From Candidatus Nanoarchaeia archaeon (GTDB lineage: Archaea; Nanoarchaeota; Nanoarchaeia; SCGC-AAA011-G17; JAFCDX01), in the NCBI GenBank assembly GCA_028717785.1, contig JAQUND010000003.1, positions 1 through 20,364 on the forward strand: 20,364 bases of DNA, given 5' to 3'. The first letter of the stretch is position 1. Each line of letters opens with the position of its first letter. A program made the position numbers and the translations under genes. Shown piece by piece: positions 11,234-17,562 of the stretch. The notes below the pieces were generated by a model. It was not told the origin of the DNA. It saw only the letters and a program-made list of their open reading frames with translations, and made no database searches.

Positions 11234-11895
11234 TAGTTTCTAAATTTCATGATTATTACGATAGTATAAAAACATTCGGGATAGACAAATCTATTGTTTA
11301 TAATCGTAAAACAGAAGTGATTAAAGAAAATATTTTTGATATAAATAAAAATTTTGTATTTGATTTTATAAATGATCATTTCTATTATAGAAATTTTAGG
11401 TATTTGTCTAATCAACCTAAAATTACAAAATTTAAAATTTCTATTTGCGGAACTCTTTATAACGGATTGTGTTATGATAATAAGTTTTATTACAAATTAG
11501 AAACATTTTTACAGGCTGTTCAAAACTTTAATAATGCATATTTTCAAGAATTTGTTCAAAGAAATAAACATATTTCTTCTAATTTTGAAATAAAAGATTC
11601 TGAAAAATTGTTTAATAAACATATCGAATATAAAACGCCAATTTTTACTTTTAGAGAAATGTTTAGAAATGAAAAAATTGTAGAAAAAGATTCATGTCTA
11701 AAAGAATTCAATTTTGAAAAAATTATAGATCCTTTTACTATGTTTCAAAAGATACAACAATTTATAAGTGGAGTGCTAACAAACATAGAAAAAGAACCTT
11801 GGCCTATTTCGGATAAATTGAAAGCTGAAAGTCATGGATATGATAAATTCAGTTTTAGAAAATTAGAACATCAACGAAAAATAAAGCCCAGGTGA
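11227..11895 (+). CDS. Conserved-looking phage hypothetical protein
   Basis: A 222-aa protein starting MLIVSKFHDYYDSIKTFGID (GTG start) and ending with EPWPISDKLKAESHGYDKFSFRK. Both ends resemble a hypothetical protein I recall from many large phages, with no known function. No membrane segment or cysteine cluster is visible; Phe, Tyr and Asn are abundant. The ORF overlaps tRNA-Leu(TAA) by 10 nt, so tRNA processing would cut off its stop codon. Confidence 0.75.
   Translation: MLIVSKFHDYYDSIKTFGIDKSIVYNRKTEVIKENIFDINKNFVFDFINDHFYYRNFRYLSNQPKITKFKISICGTLYNGLCYDNKFYYKLETFLQAVQNFNNAYFQEFVQRNKHISSNFEIKDSEKLFNKHIEYKTPIFTFREMFRNEKIVEKDSCLKEFNFEKIIDPFTMFQKIQQFISGVLTNIEKEPWPISDKLKAESHGYDKFSFRKLEHQRKIKPR
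11228..11246 (+). repeat. 19-bp direct repeat, copy 2
   Basis: Second copy of the repeat at 11039-11057, here inside the start of the 222-aa gene. It implies that the upstream copy is a truncated duplicate of this gene's 5' end. Confidence 0.85.
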
Positions 11896-11968
11896 TGGAA
11901 TGGAAGACAATGGAAACTTAAAATTTTCAGAGCGTATGCTCGTGCCGGTTCAAATCCGGCCCTGGGCA
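11886..11968 (+). tRNA. tRNA-Leu (TAA)
   Basis: Acceptor GCCCAGG/CCTGGGC, anticodon loop CTTAAAA (TAA) on stem GGAAA/TTTTC, variable arm GAGCGTATGCTC, T-arm GCCGG-TTCAAAT-CCGGC, A73. The first 10 nt are also the end of the preceding CDS. Confidence 0.94.
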
Positions 11969-11984
11969 ATTTAAAGGAATTATC

Positions 11985-12335
11985 ATGGTTATGTGTTGTC
12001 TTGAATTTTCAAAAGAAAAAAGAGATAATCTTGTAGGAGAAATACTTAAAAAAGAGCAAGAATGTTACGTGTTGAGTCTTGACCCAACATCTGAAGAGTT
12101 ATTGTCTTATGTCAGACTGAATATAAAACGAAAAAGGCTGCGGAAGAAGTTTTTAAAACAGCCAATGTTTTACAAAAAAAGATTGCCTCAACGAATCGTA
12201 ACAGAGTACTGTTCAAAAAGATTAGGCAATGTTTGTAGAGAAGCTGTATGTGACGTAATGAATAGAGAAAGTTTTGCAAGAAAAGTGTTTTTAGTGCAAC
12301 CTTTGCCAGAGAGTGAGGTTTTAAAGAATGGCTGA
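11985..12335 (+). CDS. Basic hypothetical protein
   Basis: A 116-aa protein with AAAGGA at 7 nt before the ATG. Residues 45-75 are strongly basic (LNIKRKRLRKKFLKQPMFYKKRLPQR), suggesting RNA or DNA binding. Cysteines are scattered rather than paired. It starts 16 nt after tRNA-Leu(TAA), and its end overlaps the next gene's start by 8 nt. No family recognised. Confidence 0.65.
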   Translation: MVMCCLEFSKEKRDNLVGEILKKEQECYVLSLDPTSEELLSYVRLNIKRKRLRKKFLKQPMFYKKRLPQRIVTEYCSKRLGNVCREAVCDVMNRESFARKVFLVQPLPESEVLKNG

Positions 12336-12568
12336 TTGTTTACATCACAATTTCGAGTCTGAAGTAAAAGTGTTTAGACTTACAAATAATGAATTTGAAA
12401 ATGCAGAACCGACAGAGTTTTCTGCAGAAGTTAGAATTCATTGTGCAGATTGTAAGCAAGAATTTGAATTTATTGGTTTATCTACTGTTGGTTTTTGATT
12501 GTCAGCATCCAACTATTTCTGCTGATGGTAAAGAAATTAGATTGCCTATTATACCTTTTAATGAATAA
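12328..12568 (+). CDS. Zinc-ribbon phage protein with apparent +1 frameshift
   Basis: The first frame (12328-12498) encodes MADCLHHNFESEV...EVRIHCADCKQEFEFIGLSTVGF and then TGA. One base further, the +1 frame continues DCQHPTISADGKEIRLPIIPFNE to TAA at 12566. The joined protein (about 79 aa) matches in order the layout I recall for a common phage/bacterial family (zinc knuckle CADC, then F.FIGL, then PT.S.DG.E.R.PI). The junction is GGT TTT TGA T, a run of five T that would let tRNA-Phe slip +1 from UUU to UUU at a slow UGA codon, much as in the RF2 gene. Programmed frameshift, mutation or sequencing error are all possible. Confidence 0.6.
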
Positions 12569-12580
12569 AAAAGGAGCGTA

Positions 12581-12744
12581 GTGCGTTTGAAAAAACTATT
12601 TTACATTTACAAAAAGAGATCAGATTTCGAAATCAAATATCAAATGATACAACTGGATGTGTTGCTCAATATTCAAAAGATCAAGCAATTTCTGATGTAA
12701 AAAAATTGCAACAAGCAATTGACGTGCTTAAAGCGCAAGTATAA
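12581..12744 (+). CDS. Small helical protein with start in a different frame (A6 frameshift)
   Basis: AAGGAG precedes a GTG at 12581 that opens MRLKK. The protein-like continuation TILHLQKEIRFRNQISNDTTGCVAQYSKDQ...KKLQQAIDVLKAQV lies in the -1 frame and has no start codon of its own. The two frames meet at a run of six A (12590-12595). The -1 product would be about 54 aa. The GTG frame alone gives 39 codons of less convincing sequence. Indel in the A-run or -1 slippage are the options. No family recognised. Confidence 0.45.
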
Positions 12745-12816
12745 AAGGTTTTTTATTCGAGTTTTTAAAACATAAAATTTGTCTATATCAAAAAACGTAT
12801 TAGATTGTAGTGAATT

Positions 12817-13362
12817 ATGAAGACTTTAATGTTAAATATGGGTATGATTCCAGTATCGATTGTTTCTTGTCGTCGTGCTATTTCACTTGTTACAACAAAT
12901 AAAGCTATTTCACTTGCTAATTATGATATTGAATATAACGCAACAAATTTTATTATGTTAGTTCCTTCTGTGATTCAATGTACAAAATCTGATTATATAC
13001 CAAAGCATTTTACTAATGTTCTACCTTTTAATAGAAAAAATGTTTTTATAAGAGATAACGGTTGTTGTATGTATTGTGGAAAGCCTGTTTCACTTTCTAA
13101 TTTTACTTTTGACCATGTAATTCCAAGAGATAAAGGAGGAAAGACATGGTGGGATAATATTGTTGTATCATGTTTAAGATGTAATAGTCAAAAAAGCAAT
13201 AAAAGTTTGAACAAATATAAAAGAGAGCTTATTCGTAAACCTTATGTTCCTAAGTTGTCAAAATCGGCGCCAGTGCATGTTGTAAGAAGATTAGCAGTAG
13301 AAATTCCACATGAGACTTGGGTTGATTATATTTATTGGAATATTTTAATAGAAAAAAATTAA
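12817..13362 (+). CDS. HNH endonuclease
   Basis: A 181-aa protein. The N-terminal part (MKTLMLNMGMIPVSIVSCRRAI..., about residues 1-60) is the leader domain seen in the common bacterial HNH family. The HNH core runs from about 70 to 130: NRKNVFIRDNGCCMYCG (C84, C87), FDHVIPRDKGG (D99, H100), WDNIVVSCLRCN (N114, C119, C122, N123). The two Cys pairs bind structural zinc, and the D-H...N...N residues form the nuclease centre. Length is usual for the family. Role in phage DNA processing or mobility is inferred. A 72-nt AT-rich gap precedes it, without a clear ribosome site. Confidence 0.88.
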   Translation: MKTLMLNMGMIPVSIVSCRRAISLVTTNKAISLANYDIEYNATNFIMLVPSVIQCTKSDYIPKHFTNVLPFNRKNVFIRDNGCCMYCGKPVSLSNFTFDHVIPRDKGGKTWWDNIVVSCLRCNSQKSNKSLNKYKRELIRKPYVPKLSKSAPVHVVRRLAVEIPHETWVDYIYWNILIEKN

Positions 13363-13364
13363 AA

Positions 13365-13565
13365 ATGGAATTGTTGCGTATTATAATTGAATATGATCAT
13401 AAGAGAAAAAGTCTTATAGGACGCCAGACAAGTTTTTTAAAGATAACTGATTTAGTAGGTAATAAAAAAAATTTAAAAATAAAAAGTAAAAATAAAATTA
13501 ATAAAATATCTGTCGAAATTATAAATTATGATGACGTGATATTAAATGATGAAGATTGTGTATAA
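13365..13565 (+). CDS. Small basic hypothetical protein
   Basis: A 66-aa protein from ATG 13365 (an in-frame TTG at 13335 would overlap the HNH gene). It begins MELLRIIIEYDHKRKSLIGRQ, has a Lys/Asn-rich middle and an acidic end (YDDVILNDEDCV). It starts 2 nt after the HNH stop, so it is probably co-translated. No ribosome site and no recognised family. Confidence 0.5.
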   Translation: MELLRIIIEYDHKRKSLIGRQTSFLKITDLVGNKKNLKIKSKNKINKISVEIINYDDVILNDEDCV

Positions 13566-13628
13566 AAAACGAAAAAAGTAAATTATTTAAGTTGTGCGAA
13601 AAAAATGAACTCTCATATTTGAGGCCGA

Positions 13629-13841
13629 ATGTTCGAAGAGCTTTTGTTTAACGTATCGCAGTGTAAAACCGTCCAAGAAGCTACAGATCTTCTATGTAGG
13701 TTCATCGATGAACATTCGATAGAACTTGCGGTGGTTAAAAATTCATTGCATGACAAACAAAGCGCACCATGCATTTCGTGTGGTATAATTACTACCAATA
13801 TCGTGCGTCTGTGTAAATCATGTGAAGGTAACTTCGAGTGA
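13629..13841 (+). CDS. Small zinc-binding hypothetical protein
   Basis: A 70-aa protein: a helical N-terminal half (MFEELLFNVSQCKTVQEATDLLCRFIDEHS) and a C-terminal zinc knuckle with CISCG and CKSC about 14 residues apart. GAGG precedes the ATG. Codon use is slightly more GC-rich than the neighbours. Family not recognised. Confidence 0.65.
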   Translation: MFEELLFNVSQCKTVQEATDLLCRFIDEHSIELAVVKNSLHDKQSAPCISCGIITTNIVRLCKSCEGNFE

Positions 13842-13909
13842 GAGCATGATGCATATTTATCAGGTGTTAGAGACTATGTGATTTTTAAATTTATTGTAAG
13901 GGAGATTTT

Positions 13910-14092
13910 ATGTGTTCTATGAGTAAAGTTGAATACGAAATAACTGAGGTAATGAGACAGCAACAAAATCTTATTGCTTCAGAGAAACTTGGTGGCAATA
14001 TAGTAAAAGAAGAGTTTCATAAAGGTGCACTGTTCGGCTTGCGTATAGCTATGGGAATAATTGAGCAAGAGCGCTCTCCTTCTGCTACGTAA
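13910..14092 (+). CDS. Small hypothetical protein
   Basis: A 60-aa protein beginning MCSMSKVEYEITEVMRQQQN, mostly helical, with GGGAG well placed before the ATG at 13910 (a second ATG at 13919 is possible). It contains no motif I recognise. It lies just upstream of the RNA-ligase gene but 64 nt apart. Confidence 0.6.
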   Translation: MCSMSKVEYEITEVMRQQQNLIASEKLGGNIVKEEFHKGALFGLRIAMGIIEQERSPSAT

Positions 14093-14156
14093 CCGTTGCA
14101 TAGATTTGTTTTTTATTATATAAGTTGGTAAGAATTAATCTAATTCAGGAGAAATA

Positions 14157-15170
14157 ATGGGACATTGTTATACATGCGGGTGTAATCATCCTACTTCAGT
14201 TTGTCCACCCGAAAAATTTATAGTACTTACTTGTAAGAACTGTGGCAATCAAGATATTGCTCCAGGTGATACATTGTGCGTAGGTATTACTAAAACTCAA
14301 TGTGGACAATGTGATGTTTCTGATTGGGATGTTCGTGTTGCAACACTTGAAGATCTCAAGAAACATTGGAAAGATTATGGAAAGTATTGTATGAATTTGT
14401 CTGTACTTGATTTGAAAAAAATAAATTCACTAACTAAGTACCCAAGTATTTTAACGTATCATGAACTTGGAGATAGAGGTTGTTTAAAAGAATCTGTCTT
14501 AATAAAGTTTGATGACACTGATCAAACTTTTGCATCAGAAAAAATAGATGGTACAAATGCTCGTATAATTCTTTTTCCTCAATCAAAATATTTAATAGGT
14601 TCTAGAGAAGACCTTTTGTATTCTAGAAACGATTTGATTTTTAATCCTTCTATGAGTATTGTAGAAACAATAAAGAGTGTCGCAGAAGATACTATTCGAC
14701 CTTTATGGAAGATACTTGATCAATCTGTTATGGTAATTTTTGGAGAAGTTTATGGTGGCAAGACTTCAAAAAATGGTAAAAATTATTCTAATGGTAAAAC
14801 TAGTTTTAGAATATTTGATATTGCAATGTTTGAAGCAAAAGAGTTTGAAGAGCTTTTAGAAATGCCCATAGAATCTATTGCTTCATGGAGAGATCATAGC
14901 AATCAACATTTCTTATATGTTGATGATATTAAGAAAATTTGCGAAATGATAAAGTGTCCCATGGTTCATTCTTTAAAGTCTATAAAACCACCGACAAGTA
15001 TAGAAGAAACTTATGAATGGCTCAAAATTTTATTACCTGGATCAACTAACGTTTCTATTGAGGGAGAAGGCGGGAGACCCGAGGGTGTTGTAATTCGTAC
15101 TTCTAATCGTTCTAAAATAGCAAAAATTCGTTTTGAAGATTATGAAAGAACATTACGAAGCAGAAAATAA
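14157..15170 (+). CDS. Rnl2-like RNA ligase with N-terminal zinc ribbon
   Basis: A 337-aa nucleotidyltransferase. Motif I SEKIDGTNARI places the AMP-accepting lysine at K129. Motif III is FGEVYGGK (195-202), IIIa FRIFDI (217-222), IV EGVVIR (309-314) and V KIAKIRF (320-326). These define the covalent nucleotidyltransferase fold of T4 Rnl2-like RNA ligases, which reseal nicked RNA. The first 60 residues carry Cys pairs (C4/C7, C26/C29, C49/C52), a zinc-ribbon region that usual Rnl2 proteins lack. In a window full of tRNA genes, repair of tRNAs cleaved by host anticodon nucleases is the likely job; no kinase partner is visible here. AGGAGA precedes the ATG. Confidence 0.85.
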   Translation: MGHCYTCGCNHPTSVCPPEKFIVLTCKNCGNQDIAPGDTLCVGITKTQCGQCDVSDWDVRVATLEDLKKHWKDYGKYCMNLSVLDLKKINSLTKYPSILTYHELGDRGCLKESVLIKFDDTDQTFASEKIDGTNARIILFPQSKYLIGSREDLLYSRNDLIFNPSMSIVETIKSVAEDTIRPLWKILDQSVMVIFGEVYGGKTSKNGKNYSNGKTSFRIFDIAMFEAKEFEELLEMPIESIASWRDHSNQHFLYVDDIKKICEMIKCPMVHSLKSIKPPTSIEETYEWLKILLPGSTNVSIEGEGGRPEGVVIRTSNRSKIAKIRFEDYERTLRSRK

Positions 15171-15252
15171 AATTTATACTAAGTACAATATTTCAAAGCT
15201 AATTGAAGTGTTTAAATTTAAAATATGTAAAACTTGTAGAAATAAACAGTAA
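15142..15252 (+). CDS. 36-codon ORF overlapping the ligase end
   Basis: ATG at 15142, in a different frame inside the last codons of the ligase, gives MKEHYEAENKIYTKYNISKL and ends CKTCRNKQ with one CxxC. The GAAG site is weak. It could be a tiny coupled gene or the 3' remnant of a zinc-binding protein. Unrecognised. Confidence 0.35.
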   Translation: MKEHYEAENKIYTKYNISKLIEVFKFKICKTCRNKQ

Positions 15253-15496
15253 ACTGATTATAGAAAAATAATTTATATAGATTTGATCTTAAAGGACAAA
15301 TAAAATATTGTAAAAACAAACTAAAAAAGAGTTTCAAGTAGATTTTGAAAAATCGACAAGTAAAAAAACAGATCGACAATTAGAACGTTTTTATCAATGA
15401 CTCAAAGACACGCTGTTTTTCAAATGAACACTAAAAGAATTATATAATGAAAAGGAGAAGACTATGTTGTAATTACCTTTAATTAAGGAGTTCAAC
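15253..15496 (+). other. Gap with decayed frames and a two-codon uORF
   Basis: A fragment reading EFQVDFEKSTSKKTDRQLER is broken by TGA near 15398 and continues LKDTLFFK, suggesting a decayed gene. At 15451-15472 a strong AAAGGAG site leads to ATG TTG TAA, a two-codon ORF that ends 24 nt before the next gene. A TATAAT box lies at 15443-15448 but no good -35 box accompanies it. Confidence 0.4.
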
Positions 15497-15730
15497 ATGT
15501 CGCGGTCAACTCGCAAGCCTTGGGTCACAGACGGATACAAAGGTTCAAAGCGTCGTCAGTTCTTCAAGAGATACTCAAACAAAGTTATTAGAAGAACAGA
15601 AGATATTGCAAATGGCAAAGCTTTTAGAAAAGTCACAGACACTTACCCAATTTGTGATTATCGCTGGTATGAATCTAAAAAAACAATGAAAAACTGGTCA
15701 TTAAGTCCTTGGAAGTATAGTCGGAAATAA
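15497..15730 (+). CDS. Basic phage hypothetical protein
   Basis: A 77-aa, strongly basic, Trp/Tyr-rich protein beginning MSRSTRKPWVTDGYKGSKRR and containing ICDYRWYESKKTMKNW. It resembles a small conserved protein I remember from several large phages, always without known function. AAGGAG lies 8 nt before the ATG. A nucleic-acid-binding role would fit the charge but is not shown. Confidence 0.65.
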   Translation: MSRSTRKPWVTDGYKGSKRRQFFKRYSNKVIRRTEDIANGKAFRKVTDTYPICDYRWYESKKTMKNWSLSPWKYSRK

Positions 15731-15732
15731 AT

Positions 15733-15948
15733 GTGTCTTTTATTTATTCTTTAAACGATCCAAGAGACAACAAAATTCGTTATATAGGTTTTACAATAAA
15801 AACTTTAAAACGAAGATTATATTATTATGTTTTAGCTACTAAGCATGAAGCGAAATCCCCTACAGGAAAATTACAAAATAGTTTTGGTTGTTTGATAAGA
15901 ATAAAACGATATATTGTTCTAACTGAAAAGGAGACATATCATGTTTAA
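15733..15948 (+). CDS. Truncated GIY-YIG endonuclease
   Basis: A 71-aa product (GTG start 2 nt after the previous stop). Residues 3-20 (FIYSLNDPRDNKIRYIGFTI) give the GIY-YIG signature in the form IYS...YIG, followed by the conserved LKRRL. After about residue 45 (SPTGK) the sequence no longer follows the family, and the catalytic Glu/Asn region is missing, so it is probably an inactive remnant or lost an internal segment. Its last bases overlap the start of the next gene. Confidence 0.6.
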   Translation: MSFIYSLNDPRDNKIRYIGFTIKTLKRRLYYYVLATKHEAKSPTGKLQNSFGCLIRIKRYIVLTEKETYHV

Positions 15949-16708
15949 ATTCTTACCGACAAAAGAAATAAGAAATTTCAGTGCAAAAGATTTCATTGGA
16001 AAGTTTTTTGAGATTGATTTGCGAGAAATATCTGAAGACAAAAAACTACAATGGGTAATTGTCAGAGGCGATGTCGGAGGTTGCGGTTGGGTCCCTTTTC
16101 AAGGGAAAAAAGATGCAAAGATTAAACGTCAAGTTCAAGATGCTTACATAATGGAGCATCAAAACGGTGGTCGTTCTGATCATGATCATTATGACTCTTA
16201 TAAAGCATACTTCAATGACGAAAAAAAAGAAATTGTCAAAGAATTCTGGAAGCGTGGTCTTATGGGTCGCCTTTCTAGAAGCGGGGGAGATCCAGATGAA
16301 ATTTCTTTAATTCTTGTCTTCAAAGATTTTAAAATTGAAAATAATCTATATGAGTACCATGCACCTGAAGAATGGTACTCTGAAATGCATCAAGACAATC
16401 CAAAGTTCAAATTTAAACATGGTTTCTATGAAACTGCTGAAGAAGCAATCAAGTTTTTTGCTGACAAACCCAATGATGATTTGTTTGGTGAGAGATATTT
16501 TCCCGTTGTGGTTTTTCCCAAAAAAATAAAATGTAACGTTCGTGATATTGTTTGCTTTGCAAAAGGTCACTCCAAGCCAATTATTGTTGATGACAGAATA
16601 ATCTACGGTACTCGATGTAAGCCATCTGAATATCAAAGCGTAATTCAACAAACTTATGATTCTGGCGGGAAAGTTGCAAAAGCCATGCAATGGGATTGGG
16701 ATGAATGA
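15941..16708 (+). CDS. Large hypothetical protein
   Basis: A 255-aa protein with AAAAGGAG before the ATG. It is acidic/basic mixed and rich in aromatic residues. Notable stretches are VRGDVGGCGWVPFQGKKD, a His/Asp cluster GGRSDHDHYDSY (about residues 78-89), and a beta-like C-terminus ending AMQWDWDE. No fold recognised; the HDH cluster might bind metal. Its stop overlaps the next start as ATGA. Confidence 0.65.
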   Translation: MFKFLPTKEIRNFSAKDFIGKFFEIDLREISEDKKLQWVIVRGDVGGCGWVPFQGKKDAKIKRQVQDAYIMEHQNGGRSDHDHYDSYKAYFNDEKKEIVKEFWKRGLMGRLSRSGGDPDEISLILVFKDFKIENNLYEYHAPEEWYSEMHQDNPKFKFKHGFYETAEEAIKFFADKPNDDLFGERYFPVVVFPKKIKCNVRDIVCFAKGHSKPIIVDDRIIYGTRCKPSEYQSVIQQTYDSGGKVAKAMQWDWDE

Positions 16709-16893
16709 GCATAAAAAATTTGTACAATTATGTTTGATATTCAATAGAATATGACGGTGTCATCAGACATTCTGTCAATCATGGTGCTACAGAATATCAC
16801 AGAACTGTGATAAAAAATCTTGAGACTTCTAATTTTGTGATAGTGGTCACTAAGTGTACTGATAGATGTACGCACTTATTTCAATTCATGTGA
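16705..16893 (+). pseudogene. Small gene interrupted by an in-frame UGA
   Basis: The ATG at 16705 overlaps the preceding stop (ATGA), a normal coupled start. The frame runs MSIKNLYNYV, then TGA (16735-16737), then stays open for 51 more codons (YSIEYDGVIRHSVNHGATEY, later VIVVTKCTDRCTHLFQFM) to TGA at 16891. The continuation is protein-like with a CTDRC motif. A single nonsense mutation, read-through of UGA or a sequence error would each explain it. UGA ends several intact genes here, so a code change is unlikely. Confidence 0.45.
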
Positions 16894-16932
16894 AATTACA
16901 AATAAATAGTTTACTATTACTCAAAATAAATG

Positions 16933-16961
16933 TTTACACTTGCAGTAATTTGTATTATATT
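16933..16961 (+). promoter_or_regulatory. Sigma70-type promoter of the Pro/Gln tRNA operon
   Basis: TTTACA (16933-16938) and TATATT (16956-16961) with 17-bp spacing, and flanks (ACACTTG, TTATATTTAA) shared with the promoter at 4912-4940. Predicted transcription start is about 16968, 15 nt before the leader ATG. Confidence 0.78.
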
Positions 16962-16982
16962 TAAACTAACAAAGGATTGATA

Positions 16983-17045
16983 ATGTTTATAAGGTTTCCA
17001 CAGCAGCCGCAACAACCCCAACCAAGAAAAATACTTGGAGAGTAA
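16983..17045 (+). CDS. 20-codon Pro/Gln-rich leader peptide
   Basis: ATG at 16983 with AAAGG at 8 nt. The peptide starts MFIRF, then PQQPQQPQP, and ends RKILGE. It has 4 Pro codons (CCA, CCG, CCC, CCA) and 5 Gln codons (CAG, CAG, CAA, CAA, CAA) in 20, and the two tRNAs behind the following terminator are tRNA-Pro(TGG) and tRNA-Gln(TTG). The last Pro codon (17022-17024) begins helix segment 1 (CCAAG). The codons before the stop (CTT GGA GAG, 17034-17042) form segment 2. This is the layout of an amino-acid-biosynthesis-type leader peptide. The ORF and complementarities are seen directly; the sensing role is inferred. Confidence 0.85.
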   Translation: MFIRFPQQPQQPQPRKILGE

Positions 17046-17095
17046 TGCTGTTGGATTAACTGAATATTGATAAATACCAAACGGTTCCTCTCCAA
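17022..17095 (+). promoter_or_regulatory. Alternative helices of the Pro/Gln attenuator
   Basis: Segment 1 CCAAG (17022-17026) pairs with CTTGG (17034-17038) in a 5-bp hairpin. Segment 2 TTGGAGAG (17035-17042) pairs with segment 3 CTCTCCAA (17088-17095) over 8 perfect bp. Segment 3 is the inner 5' arm and loop of the terminator (3:4). 1:2 and 3:4 can coexist, while 2:3 excludes both. A ribosome stalled at the Pro/Gln codons would cover segment 1 and favour 2:3 (read-through). A ribosome reaching the stop would cover segment 2 and favour termination. Confidence 0.7.
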
Positions 17096-17113
17096 AAAAG
17101 AGGAGCCGTTTTT
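17079..17113 (+). terminator. Strong intrinsic terminator/attenuator before tRNA-Pro
   Basis: A 13-bp stem (AAACGGTTCCTCT with AGAGGAGCCGTTT, one T.G pair), loop CCAAAAA, then TTTTT-G-TTTT. tRNA-Pro begins 32 nt later without a promoter between. The loop sequence is the same as in the terminator at 5123-5157. Confidence 0.92.
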
Positions 17114-17145
17114 GTTTTAGAGACTTACGAAAATTTATTTTTTTA

Positions 17146-17221
17146 CGAGACGTCGCCTAATCTGGTATGGCACCACATTTGGGATGTGGAATAATTGTCG
17201 GTCCGAATCCGACCGTCTCGA
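17146..17221 (+). tRNA. tRNA-Pro (TGG)
   Basis: Acceptor CGAGACG/CGTCTCG with C1-G72 as in bacterial tRNA-Pro, anticodon loop TTTGGGA (TGG) on stem CCACA/TGTGG, T-arm GTCGG-TCCGAAT-CCGAC (T-loop TCC instead of TTC), A73. Confidence 0.92.
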
Positions 17222-17231
17222 TAATTTTTAT

Positions 17232-17305
17232 AGGGGCGTAACTCAATTGGTTAGAGTACGGGAATTTGAGTCCCGGAGTTGGAAGTTCAAATCTTCCCGC
17301 CCTTG
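17232..17305 (+). tRNA. tRNA-Gln (TTG)
   Basis: Acceptor AGGGGCG/CGCCCTT with a G2.T71 wobble, anticodon loop ATTTGAG (TTG) on stem CGGGA/TCCCG, T-arm GGAAG-TTCAAAT-CTTCC and G73, the discriminator of tRNA-Gln. It ends two bases before the stop of the convergent gene. Confidence 0.92.
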
Positions 17306-17307
17306 TT

Positions 17308-17508
17308 TTAAAACTCTTCAAACTCATCTTTGACTTGAGTTTTTAAACTACGAATTCTTTGAAGTACTTCATCTTTGTATTCGTCAAGAAATGAATGAAC
17401 AAATCTTAAAGCTTCTTCATCATGTTCAATACCTGACAAATCAATTGAAGTAATGAATTGGTTGTTGTTGTCAATAGTGATTTTAAATATAGTTTTTTCT
17501 TCAGTCAT
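17308..17508 (-). CDS. Small acidic hypothetical protein on the minus strand
   Basis: A 66-aa protein, MTEEKTIFKITIDNNNQFIT, then SIDLSGIEHDEEALRFVHSF and an acidic helical end. The ATG at 17508 is preceded on its strand by AAGGAG at 6 nt, so the longer upstream frame is not needed. It is the best-supported minus-strand gene in the window; it converges on tRNA-Gln and diverges from the radical SAM gene. No family recognised. Confidence 0.72.
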   Translation of the reverse strand: MTEEKTIFKITIDNNNQFITSIDLSGIEHDEEALRFVHSFLDEYKDEVLQRIRSLKTQVKDEFEEF

Positions 17509-17562
17509 GATTTTTCTCCTTGGTTTTAAATTATAATAAGAACGCAAACAAGGGTATATGAA

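Noticed and set aside
11230..11415. 61-codon minus-strand ORF
   Set aside because: Antisense to the start of the 222-aa gene and Ile/Tyr-rich in the manner of AT-rich shadow frames.
16346..16744. 132-codon minus-strand ORF
   Set aside because: It is antisense to the well-supported 255-aa gene and the coupled gene after it; composition is Cys/Phe/Ile-rich shadow sequence without a ribosome site.
16705..16893. Alternative genetic code (UGA as sense codon)
   Set aside because: UGA is the normal stop of several intact, recognisable genes in the window (CD225, DUF2752, DUF2997-like, the 255-aa gene).
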